Made by a program: the position numbers and the translations under genes. A stretch of DNA of 64,000 bases. Origin: Anaeramoeba flamelloides (Eukaryota; Metamonada; Anaeramoebidae). The notes beneath the pieces were generated by a model. The model did not search any database. It had not been told where the DNA came from and saw nothing but the letters and a program-made list of their open reading frames with translations. The stretch lies in assembly GCA_027625915.1 (NCBI GenBank), contig JANTQA010000012.1, positions 11,370,501-11,434,500 on the forward strand. Direction: 5' to 3'. Of the stretch, positions 11,555-22,158 are shown piece after piece (position 1 is the first letter of the stretch; every line of letters begins with the position of its first letter).

Positions 11555-12007
11555 ATGAGTCTTTCTTTAATTTCCATTCCTAAAACACTCAAAGTTGGAT
11601 CTCAATTATTAACAAACACCCTTTTCCGCAATTTTAGCAAAGCAAACAAAAAACAAATCACATTAATTTTTGAGGATGAAAAAGGAAACCAATCCAAGGC
11701 TGTTGGTAAAGTCGGTTCAACTGTTTTAGATATTGCACGCTCAAACAAAATCCGCTTACATGGTGCATGCGAAGGATCTAGCAAATGTGGTACTTGTCAC
11801 GTTTATATCAAAGACCCAAAATTCTTTGATCTTTTTGAAGAGCCCTCAAACACAGAATTCGATGTCTTGGATGAAGTTTTCCAACCAAGGATCAACTCCA
11901 GGCTGTCTTGTAATTTAGTGGTTAATGAAAAAATGGATCAAATGGTGGTTCAACTTCCAAAGTACACCAGAAATACAGCAGTTGATGGGTACTTTGAAGA
12001 TCATTAA
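11555..12007 (+). CDS. Mitochondrial-type [2Fe-2S] ferredoxin (FDX2/Yah1-like)
   Basis: Single exon, 150 residues. The frame is open from a TTG at 11531, but the first ATG is at 11555 and gives a typical organelle presequence: residues 1-33 are rich in Ser, Leu, Arg and Lys with no acidic residue. The ferredoxin domain follows (about 34-140), with cluster ligands Cys72, Cys78, Cys81 and Cys119 in the C-x5-C-x2-C-x37-C pattern of adrenodoxin-type proteins. The acidic stretch 'EFDVLDEVF' corresponds to the partner-docking region. The C-terminal 'LPKYTRNTAVDG' resembles the FDX2/Yah1 ending rather than steroidogenic FDX1, so the likely role is electron supply for Fe-S cluster assembly in mitochondria or hydrogenosomes. 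Family and fold are near certain; the organelle type and the FDX2 subtype are inference. A 3' AATAAA occurs near 12174. Confidence 0.95.
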   Translation: MSLSLISIPKTLKVGSQLLTNTLFRNFSKANKKQITLIFEDEKGNQSKAVGKVGSTVLDIARSNKIRLHGACEGSSKCGTCHVYIKDPKFFDLFEEPSNTEFDVLDEVFQPRINSRLSCNLVVNEKMDQMVVQLPKYTRNTAVDGYFEDH

Positions 12008-13115
12008 TTAGTTTCTTATGATTAATATCCTTTTCGGAGGATCTTATTTTTATTATTTTTTTTCTATTTTAATTTGGTTTTCGAATTCTTTAGAAATGAA
12101 AAATATATTAAAGAGCAACTTTATGTCTAATTTCTCTTTTTAAAGAAACAGTTATTGTTTTTTTTTTCATTCAATAAAATTTCTCAAACTTTTGTCTTTA
12201 GTCCTTTTTTAAAAAAATTTTTTTTGTTTTTCTCTTTAATTTTGGCATAGTCCTTTTTAATTTTCTTTTAAAAATGTAACAAAGTATTAGACAAATATGG
12301 TGTTGGAACTTTACTTCAAAAACTATTTTAAGGAGATATTTAGATACGATCAGACAAGAATTAAGGATCTTTCTTTCTTTAACATAAAAGAGTAACCTAA
12401 TCTAAAAAATATTCAAAAAGATATTGTTATTCCTCAACATGTTGTTGGATTTTAATTTTTGTCTATTTTCCTTCTCAATATTGTTTTCTTGGTTGGAATC
12501 AAATTCAAGAAAAAGTTTCAAAAAAAGACAGTATCGGACTCTTATCGACAACACAATAATCCCAAACTTTTGAATAAACTTTGAGAGTTTTACAATACCT
12601 TAATCCTTAAAAAGTGTTTGAAAGTTGTTTGTAAGGGTTGTGAATTGTTTTCGGGTAATACCAAGTGTGAAAGATTTGTAAATTGTCCAAGCCCTGTTCA
12701 TTCAAGAGTTTTTTTTTTTTTTGGAACTCCTTTTATCTATAAGGACTTTAGGTGTTCGATTGTTTCTTTGAAAATTTATTCACATTATGATTCGAGACAT
12801 CCTTTCTTTCTGTAAAAATTAAATTAATTGTGATTTCCATTTAGGGAAACCATTTTTTTTCACGATCCAAAAAAAACAAAATTCATTAATAAACACATAC
12901 TAATCTATTAATCTTAGACCCTTCAATTTTGATTTCATAAAGAAAAAAAAAAATAATCACTTGGTATCACTGCAAAAACCCATACCAAGTTTGATCAGTT
13001 AAACAACAAATTAACAAGTATCTCAACCAGAAAAAAGATGTTTTTTTTTCAAATTTCAGGGTTTATGAACCTGAAGTAGTTTATTTAAATTTAAATAAAC
13101 ACATAAATTTGACGT

Positions 13116-13120
<5 letters not shown>

Positions 13121-13149
<29 letters not shown>
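13121..13149. repeat. TA microsatellite
   Basis: TA run that directly abuts the left end of TIR element D; TA also follows its right end. Confidence 0.9.
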
Positions 13150-13154
<5 letters not shown>

Positions 13155-14640
13155 AGCACCCCAAATAACCTAAAAACATTTCAAGCAAAAATTTAAATTT
13201 GAACTGTTATCAAAGCATTATAAGATATAGAATTAATAAACAATTATCTTAGAAAGAAAATTTTATAATTAAAAACTGTATAGTTACTTAAAATAAAAAA
13301 AATAACTTGAAAAAAAAATTTTCAACATTGTGAATTTTTTTTTGGTTATTGTGTTTTTATTATTTTTCCAAATTTTGTCAAAATAAATTTTTTTTTTGAA
13401 AAGTTTGTCTAGACATCAAAAACCTCTTAGTTTTAACATTTAAAACACATCATACTTTACTGGAAATTTTTTTGGGGCCCTTTGCGCCCCAAAATCGCCT
13501 AAAATGCTTGATTAAATAATTTATTCATTATAAAAGTTATTATAGCATCACATATAAAATTTGTTTTATCTATTGATTACGATTCAATATCAATATCTAT
13601 ATTAGATTCTAAATAATTTAAAAATAAAAAAAAATCTAAATTAAATTAGGAAAAAAAATCAAATTTTTTTTCATTGCAAAATTTTACAATTTTTTCAACA
13701 AGATTTTTTTTTCAATTTTAAATGATTTGGTCAATAGTTCGAGTCAGATTAATAATTGATTTTTTTTTTATTTTTTACAATTTTTTATTTTTTGACTTTT
13801 TAAAATCTAGACATAAAATAAACAATAGTGTTGAATTAGAGACCATATATCAAAACTTATTTAACAAGATCTGGATTAATTTATTAAGGAAAAATCGGAA
13901 TATCGCAAATATATTATTCAAATTTTTACCAATAACAAAATGCAATAAAAAAAAATTTGGTTTCGGAGATTATTTTATTATATTGGAATAATATTTAAGA
14001 GTTATATTTTTTATTTTATTTTATATTTAGGTATTTATATTTTATTGATTAAAAAGTAATTTATATTTGTTTTATTCCAATTTAATAAATTGAAATTATT
14101 TTACAATTTTTTTTTTTTTTTGATTTTCAATTATTAACTATTGCTTAAATAAAAGTTTTAGGAAATTAATCATATTAAAAATTTAATTTTGGCCTAAAGA
14201 AATAAATTTCATTTTACTCTTAATTGGATATTTATTGAAATTTTTTCTAAAAAAAAAAATTAAATTTCAAAGTAATTTATTTTTTTATTTATTTTTTTTA
14301 TCATAAAAATAGGAAAATTTTTTGGTGGTTATTATTAATAAATTAATGTGTTGAGTTTTGAATTACTATTAATGTAATACAATTTCTGATTTAAAAAAAT
14401 AAAATAAAAAAAAAAATCTTTAAAAAAAATCTAAAAATGAATAATTATTATTTTTTTTTTCCAATTTCAAAAAAAAATCAATAACTTAACTACTTTATCT
14501 TTGAACTATTTTGATGTTTTATTATAATTCAAATCTGGATTAAAGACTGATAAGAAAATTAATATATTAGTAGATCAATATCATTTTAAATCTAATTTAA
14601 AAAACTTGATGAAATTTAGGCAAATCCGGGGTGCTAAGGG
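13150..14640. mobile_element. TIR element D, about 1.5 kb, in a TA tract
   Basis: The left end CCCTTAGCACCCC and the right end GGGGTGCTAAGGG are perfect 13-bp inverted repeats with TA on both outer sides. The similarity continues inward in weaker form ('cctaaa', 'cat.aag'). A second, related left-type end (CCCTTTGCGCCCC, then CGCCTAAAATGCTTGA) lies at about 13475, so the element may be compound: either a 1.17-kb element joined to an extra left end, or an internal duplication. An 89-codon frame (13722-13991, ATG start) sits inside; it shows no catalytic motif I recognise and is within the length expected by chance. A relic right end is at 1-157. Superfamily is not assigned. Confidence 0.6.
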
Positions 14641-15186
14641 ATATATATATTCTACCAAAAAAAAACCTGGCAAAATTGAGTAATTAATTTGGTACACAAC
14701 CGTTAAAGAAAAACTATTTTTGAAAATTTTAATATAAAAAGAAAAAGTTTTGAATTACAATAATCTATTTTAGATTACATTTGTTTTGAAAATCTTTCAA
14801 CATTTTTTCACTCTATTAAATTTTTTTAATATTTTGAATATTATAGAAATGTCCCCCAAAAAAGAAGAAGAAAAGATTGGTATTTAATGAATTTATAAAA
14901 AAATATCAAAAGTTAATTTTGTTTTAGAAAAAACAATAAAAAAAGCATTTTGTAACATTCAGATGTTGAGATCGATTAATATATCAGTAAATATTTGTTA
15001 ATCGGAATAGCTTTTTTAATATGTCAAAATAAACATTTATTAGCTTAAAATTTATTTTTAAAATTCATTTCGTTTTATTAAATTTGTTGGCTGATATTTA
15101 AAAAATAATTTCAATTATTAAATGATTCTATTTTGGAATTTCTTCTAGAATTGATTAAATAAGATTTTTAATTTCAACTTTGGTTC

Positions 15187-15652
15187 ATATGTACTTAATA
15201 AAATTGAGCACTATTTTTTTCTGATAATTATTTTTCGAAATATAGCTCATAAATTAATTCTATTAAGCACTGTGATAATTTTTTTTAGAATAAAAACACT
15301 CTCAACTTTTGAATATAGAAAATATTTTTTGAAATAACTGTGTATTTTTTATGTGTTTTTGAAAAATTGGAGTTGAGAAAACTTTAAAATTAAAAAATAA
15401 GTTAATATATTAAATTAGAATGTTTTCCAGATATTTTATCTTTTGTAAATATTTTTTTTTAATTTTACCATTTAAAAACTATAAAAACATTTGAAGACCA
15501 AATTAGTGTCTTTTTTTGAGTATAAAATTCCCATAATTTAGAATTTGTTTTAGTAAATGAGTTAAAATAACATATTGTATAGAATATATATATATATAAT
15601 TTCAACTTTGAATTTAATGATTTTGGCAAAAAAAGTTTTCAAGAAGAAGTTA
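15187..15652 (-). repeat. Dispersed repeat family C, copy 2 (interrupted)
   Basis: Inverted copy of 10585-11069. It is split by MITE B at a TA, and the remaining end (AAATAGAAACTTCATT) lies at about 16111-16127. Confidence 0.8.
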
Positions 15653-16110
15653 ACTATTGAGAGAAAAATATTGAACCGAGAAAAATAGTTGGACAGTAAT
15701 TTTAATTGTGAACCTTACTGAAAATGATTTTTAATTTCAATCTTTTGTGATTAAATAAAGAAAATAACAATAATCCAATTATTGAAATAATGATTAATGT
15801 AATTTTACTATTTCAAAATCTTATCCCTAATAATCTAAAGTAAGATTAAAAATTTTTTTTTTTAGAATTAATAGTAAACTTTTACTAAAACTTGGATTTT
15901 TTTAAAATTGGATGATCTGCTTTAGTTATCAACTATTTAAATGAGTATTCTACACAAATCACAGATTAATGAGCTTTTAACACCTTTAAACCTTGATTTA
16001 TATAAAAGTCCCCTAGTTATCAATAGGATTTGATTTTCAATTGTATTAATGTTCCCGATTAAAAATGGTGTCCAACCATTTTTCTGTGTCCAACATTTTT
16101 CTCTCAACAG
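15653..16110. mobile_element. Palindromic MITE family B, copy 2, with empty-site evidence
   Basis: 458 bp. The left arm begins ACTATTGAGAGAAAAAT and the reverse complement of the right end begins CTGTTGAGAGAAAAAT; similarity continues for about 70 bp through GGTTGGACA and GGGAAC-type blocks. Flanks are TA and TA. The uninterrupted family C copy at 10.6 kb reads through the site as GTTAAATTGAAAC (complement strand), whereas here it is GTTA, element, TAAATAGAAAC. That defines the insertion and a TA duplication. Non-coding. Confidence 0.85.
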
Positions 16111-16702
16111 TAAATAGAAACTTCATTTATTTTTATTTTTTCATTTTGTTTTTTTAATTTTTTTAATTGGGAATATTTGTCCAGTTTTCCATTTTTCGTG
16201 TTTTTTGATTATATGGGACATACCATTGTTCTAAAACAGGAAATGTATTTTATTCATGGGGGTTTAGAAAAAGGAGATTAAAAAAAAATGACAAAAAATG
16301 ATAAAAAAATGGCCATTTTTTGCTTTTATACTGGGACTAGGGAAATATTACAAAATTTTAGATAAAAAAAAACTAAAATTTTAATTTTTTAAAAGATCTC
16401 TTGACTCAGCGTGATATAACATGAATTAAAATTTCTATTGTCTTAAAAATAAGATTGGTGGGGTATTTAATTTTGAAAGTCCTGAAACACAAGTAAATAT
16501 TACTCTTTGAAAAACAAATCATTCCATTTCTGAAGATATTTTAACAGGATCCTGAAAATAGAAATAACTCTTGAAACAAATTCGAATGTAATAATCAATT
16601 GTCTACATGCTATTTTAAATGGTTCCACTCTTAACTCATCTGAGGTCAGATATAATGATTTCTTTTTGAACAGAATGTATAAATACCAAGAATATCAAAT
16701 TA

Positions 16703-17079
16703 AGGGCTATGTAAAATAAATCCACTACCGGTGTTTCAAAAATTAAAACGTCAGCGAATTAGACTCTTTATTTCTTCAGATCCAGAAGAACTATAAATTT
16801 TGAAATTTAAGTAATAGAGAATTTGGCAATATCAGATACTTTATTGGTAGATGGTAGTAAAAATAACAATCTATCCATGTTTCTTCTAATTACATTAATT
16901 CAGAAGTCTTTATTGGAAAATAGACAATACTTCAATTAGAATATCTGATCTTAGCAAAATTATTTATTCCAAAATTTTTGAAATTTTATAGTTCTTCTAG
17001 ATCTCAAGAAATATAGAGTCTAATTCGCTGATGTTTTAATTTTTAAAACACCAGTGGTAGCTTTATTTTCGATAGTCCT
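16703..17079. mobile_element. Palindromic MITE (family I)
   Basis: 377 bp with TA on both sides. The arms begin AGGGCTATGTAAAATAAA and AGGACTATCGAAAATAAA, and stay similar for about 100 bp, including 'AAAATTAAAAC.TCAGCGAA' and 'CTAGAAGAACTATAAA'-type blocks. Mid-part is A/T rich and non-coding. Only one copy is in the window. Confidence 0.75.
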
Positions 17080-17520
17080 TATATCAAGTTAAATTTTATT
17101 TCAAAAAACAAATCAATATAGGAAGAGCTAATTAAAACAAGAAAAATGTAATTTCTACTTGATTGTTTTGAAGATCTTGGGTTGTTGAAGAAAAAAAATC
17201 TTGAAAAAAGTTTGGGAACTTGAAATAATATTATTCTTTTCTCGATTGGAAAATAGTATTTGGATCTTTAAAAATACAAAAAGATTCAAGGATATTTAAA
17301 ACATAGAATCTTGGTTTTGTCCCGTGAATGTTTACAATTAAAATTAGAATCTTTCTCTTAAAAACTTCTTTTCCTCAATGTTTGCCAAATGAATAACTTG
17401 AAATTGATGATTTATATTCCTTTGAAAACAAATATTCTTTCAACTAAAATATAAGATCTTATCTTTTTATAATTTACAGAATATTCAGTCATTTCTAAAA
17501 TAAAAAAAATTGAAATAACC

Positions 17521-17933
17521 GTTTGGGAAAAAAAGTTTAACACTGTTTTTCATCGGGAACCTTACTAAAAAAGAAAAGTAAGATCAATTAAAAGAAGAAA
17601 CAATTAACTTCAAATAATAATCTATTATATTATTTTCAATCAACCCAACAAATTCAATTTAAATCTACTTGATTATCGAAATTTTTGGTGTGGTTTTGGA
17701 GATCGCAAAAATAGTCAATTTTTTGAACAAATTTTTAATAAGAGATCAATCAAAGCAAATTCCCATATCTAAAAGATAGTATTTAAAAAAACTTTTATTG
17801 TTCTGAATACTTCATTTTGTCTTTATTTAAGTATTTATTCTTTTTTTAATTGATCTTACTTTTCATTTGTAGTAATGTTCCCGATTAAAAACCATGTTTC
17901 ACTTTTTTTCCAGTTTCACTTTTTTTCTACAAT
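17521..17933. mobile_element. Palindromic MITE family A, copy 1 (left end eroded)
   Basis: Same family as 44293-44726. The right end keeps both 'TTTCACTTTTTTTC' units and GTTCCCGATTAAAAACCATG. The left end has only one such unit and starts near GTTTGGGAAAAAAAGT. Internal blocks shared with the other copy include 'AGTAAGATCAAT', 'AATTTTTAATAAGAGATC'-like and 'ACAAAATGAAGTATTC' (here as its complement). Confidence 0.7.
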
Positions 17934-18182
17934 GATAAAATAATTTGCCCAGAACTTCTGGAGAGTTTTTCTATTTTTATAATAATGGATAGAACAATTA
18001 TGAAAATACATGATACTTTATATTTGATTTTATTCAGGAAACTTTGAAGAATTATAGAAACAATAAAAATGAAATTAAACATCATTTAATAAAGAACAAT
18101 TGTTTTCAGTTGACCAATATGAAGATAGAAAACTGTAATAAAAAAAAATTATTATTTTTCTATTAAATAATTATAGATCAAA

Positions 18183-18887
18183 ATGAATAATGAATCCAAA
18201 GTATTAAACTTTCAAGAATTGAATAAACTGAAAGAACTTGCAATTCAAGAGCAATCAAATTATACAAAATTTATCCAGGAAATCTCTTTCAATGTACTTA
18301 ACCAGAAAAAACTATTAACAGATCTCCAAATTTTAACAAATAATTTGATGTTCAAAATATCACATTATGAAAAGCTAATTCTTATCAATAAAAAAATAAA
18401 AAAAAAGTATCGAATAACTACGATCCAATTGGAAAATGAACTTAAAAATGAGAAGAAAAAACAAAGAAAATTAAACAAGGTTCTTGAAAAAAACTCTAGT
18501 ATGATCCCAATGCTTGAAACAAAAATTGATCAATATCAAAATGATTATGAGAATTATATAAATATCAAAAAAAAAAATACTCTAAAAGCTTTAGAAACAG
18601 AAAAAAATGAACTTGAAAAACAAATAAAGGAGATAAATCAAAGAATTAATGAAAAAAATATTATTAGATTAAAATTAGATCAAAAAATCCAAGAAGAAAA
18701 ATCTGATCAACAAGAAATTCTGAAATTAATAGAGAAAGAAAAGGCAACTATACAACTCTTTAAAGAAATTGAAATTGTCAAAATCAATAAAGAGTTATTA
18801 GAAATTGACAAAATAGAAGTACAAGACATAAATTCAATCGAAATAGAAATTGAGAAATATCGTAAAAAATTAACAAACAGAAAATAA
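18183..18887 (+). CDS. Small coiled-coil protein, unknown function
   Basis: Single exon of 234 residues starting at an ATG in an A-rich context, with no plausible upstream exon. Almost the whole length is predicted by eye to be alpha-helical coiled coil: heptad-like spacing of Leu/Ile with dense Lys and Glu, especially residues 60-110 and 135-215 (for example LETEKNELEKQIKEINQRI). Cys is absent, there is no membrane segment and no catalytic motif. It lies between MITE-rich DNA and a long gene-free stretch, so the context says nothing. The length, more than ten times the chance expectation here, and the hydrophilic composition support a real gene. It could be a cytoskeletal, kinetochore or centrosomal adaptor, but I cannot choose. 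Confidence 0.75.
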   Translation: MNNESKVLNFQELNKLKELAIQEQSNYTKFIQEISFNVLNQKKLLTDLQILTNNLMFKISHYEKLILINKKIKKKYRITTIQLENELKNEKKKQRKLNKVLEKNSSMIPMLETKIDQYQNDYENYINIKKKNTLKALETEKNELEKQIKEINQRINEKNIIRLKLDQKIQEEKSDQQEILKLIEKEKATIQLFKEIEIVKINKELLEIDKIEVQDINSIEIEIEKYRKKLTNRK

Positions 18888-19354
18888 AAATAATTCGGTT
18901 TAATTGAGGATGGATGGTAAAACAATAGTTTATAGAAAATTGATGAATAATTGTTATTAAAAAAAAACAATTGTGTTTGAACGAAATATGTTTAATGGGT
19001 CTTTTTATTGGTTAGATTAGGTAGTAGTGATGGCTAGATGATCTTTTTAACTATTTGTCTAGAGCCAACAGAAATATAAGAATATGATGCCTCTCTTTGT
19101 CCAGTTTTTTTGAGAAAAATTGATTTTTTGTAGAAACATACTTAAATATCTCCTTAACACTGCAAAATATAAAATTTCAATTATTAATACGTATTTTGAA
19201 AATTAATCATTAGATTTATGTGATAAATAACTCTGTAAGAACATTTTTAAATTTCATTTTTATTATTTTTTTCGAAATATGTGTTGTTTCGAGGTAAAGT
19301 TAGTCATTAATTCAATCTAATGCGACGATTCAAAAATATCTATTATTGAAAGGT

Positions 19355-19381
19355 TATATATATATATATATATATATATAT
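19355..19381. repeat. TA microsatellite
   Basis: TA dinucleotide run without recognisable element ends beside it. Confidence 0.9.
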
Positions 19382-21763
19382 CTTGAAGATGAAATTTATT
19401 TTATACTTTCTTCGAAAAATTGATTGTTATCAAAAATACTCGATAAATTGAGAAATAATGTTTTCACTTGTTTAGCGTTATCTAATAAGAAGATTATTGG
19501 AGCAATTATTGATTCAACACTTTTTGGATTATTTAATAATAATAATCCATGTATATTTAAATTTTATATTTACTTTTACAACATAATTAAAAAAAAACCT
19601 TAAACAATAAAAAATCAATTTTTTACAATTTATTTTCACATTTTGGTTTTTTAACATTTCAATAATATTTTAAATTATTGGTAGATAATCTGATCAAGTG
19701 CCATTTAATTTATTTTTTTTTTTAGAGGTTCGGAATATCTTATCTATCTATTGTTTGATCCTTTAATCAAGAAGTTATTGAATAAGACCTTATAAAAAAT
19801 AAGTGTGGGTGTGAAAATTAATAAATAAAACTTCTAATTTGACTTTTATTAATTCCCAATATATAGTTGATTCTCGCAATTTATCGTTTTTATATATAAT
19901 TTAGATATATCAATATTTTAAAATTTGTACTTTTTAAATTTGGTTTATCGAATAATAATAAATAATATCTTTTGATATAGAAAAAAATCATTCAATTAGA
20001 TGCTTATTATAATCAGACAAAAATAAAATAATCATAATTTTTTTGATTACAATTTTCATTTTACTTTAGGATTTGAATTATAGAATTCATTGAAAATTTT
20101 TGTTAATTAAAGTTCTATTTTCAAAAATTTTTGAGTCACCCTTTTTCATAGTTAAAACTATTATAACAATAAAATATTATTTTAATAAAAAAATTGATTT
20201 GTTCTTAGAAATTTATTATTATACAACAAAGAGTTCTTTTTCGGAAATATAAAATTATTAAAATATATTATAATATTAATTTAATATAAATTACTTGAAA
20301 TAAAGTTCTTCCTTGAAAAAAATAGTAAAAACAGATTCTCCGTCAATGACAATTATTTTTTCTCTAGTGAGTATTCACTGTTCTTTTTTTTAATCGTCAT
20401 TATTATTAATTTATCGATAATTTCATTTTTGCAATAAGAAGTCAAAAATAAAAAAAAAAATCACATAAGTGGAAAATAGCAAAAAAAAATCAGTGAAATA
20501 GGAGTGTGAACATGGTTGATATCAAGAATTCCCCAACAAAAGCATGAAGATATGGTTATTTTATATTTGACTTATAAAATTTAACTTCTGGTACAATTTT
20601 ATGGTTCTTATTTATTTCTATTTGATCTTAAAAAGTGTTTTCTAAAGAGATTTAATCTCTATAAAAACTCTCAAAATATGAAAAATTATAACTTTATTTT
20701 ATGGTTTTGTAACGAATCCTCTTTAAACTTAACATATTTTGATTTTTTTATTGAATTTTATTGTACTGTGTTTTTTCGAATATAAAAGTACAATTTTTTT
20801 TTACGAATTTTTTGGAAATATTTAAATGAATATATTTTGAAATGAATCCAAAAGTTACAAATCCAATCACTATTAACATTCTCTTAATGGATTAGCTTCT
20901 ACCATGGAGAAGTCTACTATCAAAGTATGTTGTTATTGGGTCTAATCAAATTAGTGCTACATGGTTCAAATGTCTCGAAAAAAATAATTAATCAAGTAGT
21001 ATTATATGTTGATCTCATCAATTAAAAATGATCTTTGTATTAGTAAAAAAACCCAAAAATTTCAGAAAAAAATCTGTATTTAGCCCCAAATTTAAAGGTT
21101 AAATTATCAATATTCATCCTCCAAAGCTGTAAAATATCTTTCTTAAATTTGTGGCGAAATGAAGATTAGTTGCTATAAAATTCAATTATTATAAAAAATT
21201 GAATAATTAAGGAATAGATTTTTTTGACAAATTATTTCGGAAATAAGGGAAATATATTGATGTTACAACTATCTTTCAGAAAAAGGAAACAAAATATTTC
21301 AGTGATTGGTCTTTTTATGTTGATGATTATTGAGTTAAACTTTGAAATGTAATAAATTCAAAAAATAGTTACTTTTGTAGAAGTTCTATAATATGAATTT
21401 TTAACTATTGTAATGCTATTTTTTTGAAGTTTCTATTTTTAGATTTTGGAAAAAGAATTAAAAAAAAAATTTCCAAAAATTACACTTTTTTAATTGTGAT
21501 CATTAGTAAAAAATGTAATAATTTATTGTGTAATAACATTTATAATAGATTTTTGAGAGTCACAGAAATCACAGAAACTATTTGAGCCATGGCACATGAA
21601 TATCATTGAACCAAATTACAAAATACTTTGATTATAGATAAATCTATGGTGACATTAATGCATTAAATTGGGATAATTAGTTTAAGAATAGAATCCTTTC
21701 AAAACATAATTTTATATGCATTGACAGAACAATTAAGATATTGAATTCGTCACTTTTTCGGAA

Positions 21764-21974
21764 ATACTATTTGTTGCAAAATAAATGAAACAAAATTTTT
21801 ATTCAGCTTTCCATAAAACTGTTTTTAATCATGTATATTTTGAATTTTTAATGCAAACAAGAAGTTTAACTTATTAATTTCTCTTTTAGAATTGGGGACT
21901 TTGATGATTTATTTTAATTTCTTGAGTTGTGATTTTTTGTTGGAAAGCTTACTAAAAATTTTGATCTTTTTATT
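21764..21974 (+). repeat. Dispersed repeat family E, copy 2
   Basis: Shares 'TACTATTTGTT', 'ATTCAGCTTTC', 'TTTTAGAATTGG', 'GATTTATTTTAAT' and the end AAAATTTTGATCTTTTTATT with the other three copies. Confidence 0.75.
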
Positions 21975-22158
21975 CAACAATTAATAAAACCTTAAATGGT
22001 TCTGAAAAATAATAAAAAATCTCACCAGTTGTAACTTTGCTTAAAAAAGAAAAATAAAGAAAACAATAAGTATTTATTGAAACAAGTTTCGATTAGTAAT
22101 ATTTCTACAATAAAGAAAAAATAAAAAACAATAAAGAAAAAAGAAAAAAGAAAAATCA

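Larger units (their letters stand above)
12008..18182. other. Repeat-dense interval between ferredoxin and coiled-coil genes
   Basis: No supported gene. It contains a degenerate stretch at 12540-12680 that resembles 7910-8030, a TA tract, the TIR element D, family C copy 2 with an inserted MITE B, and MITEs I and A. An 89-codon frame at 13722-13991 lies inside element D and is treated there. Between the elements I see only A/T-rich sequence. Confidence 0.6.
18888..22158. other. Gene-free AT-rich interval
   Basis: No gene supported. It holds a TA run (19355-19381), a family E copy (21764-21974) and, near 21490, a short piece resembling the inner part of the MITE A/B terminal repeats (TTTTTTAATTGTGATCATTAG). 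The last stretch before 22158 is A-rich and is the 3' flank of the giant minus-strand gene. Confidence 0.6.

Noticed and set aside
12618-12815. 65-codon frame with several cysteines
   Set aside because: It has no ATG at its start and overlaps a degenerate stretch that resembles 7910-8030.
13722-13991. 89-codon frame as a host gene
   Set aside because: It lies within TIR element D, has chance-level length for this DNA and no recognised motif.
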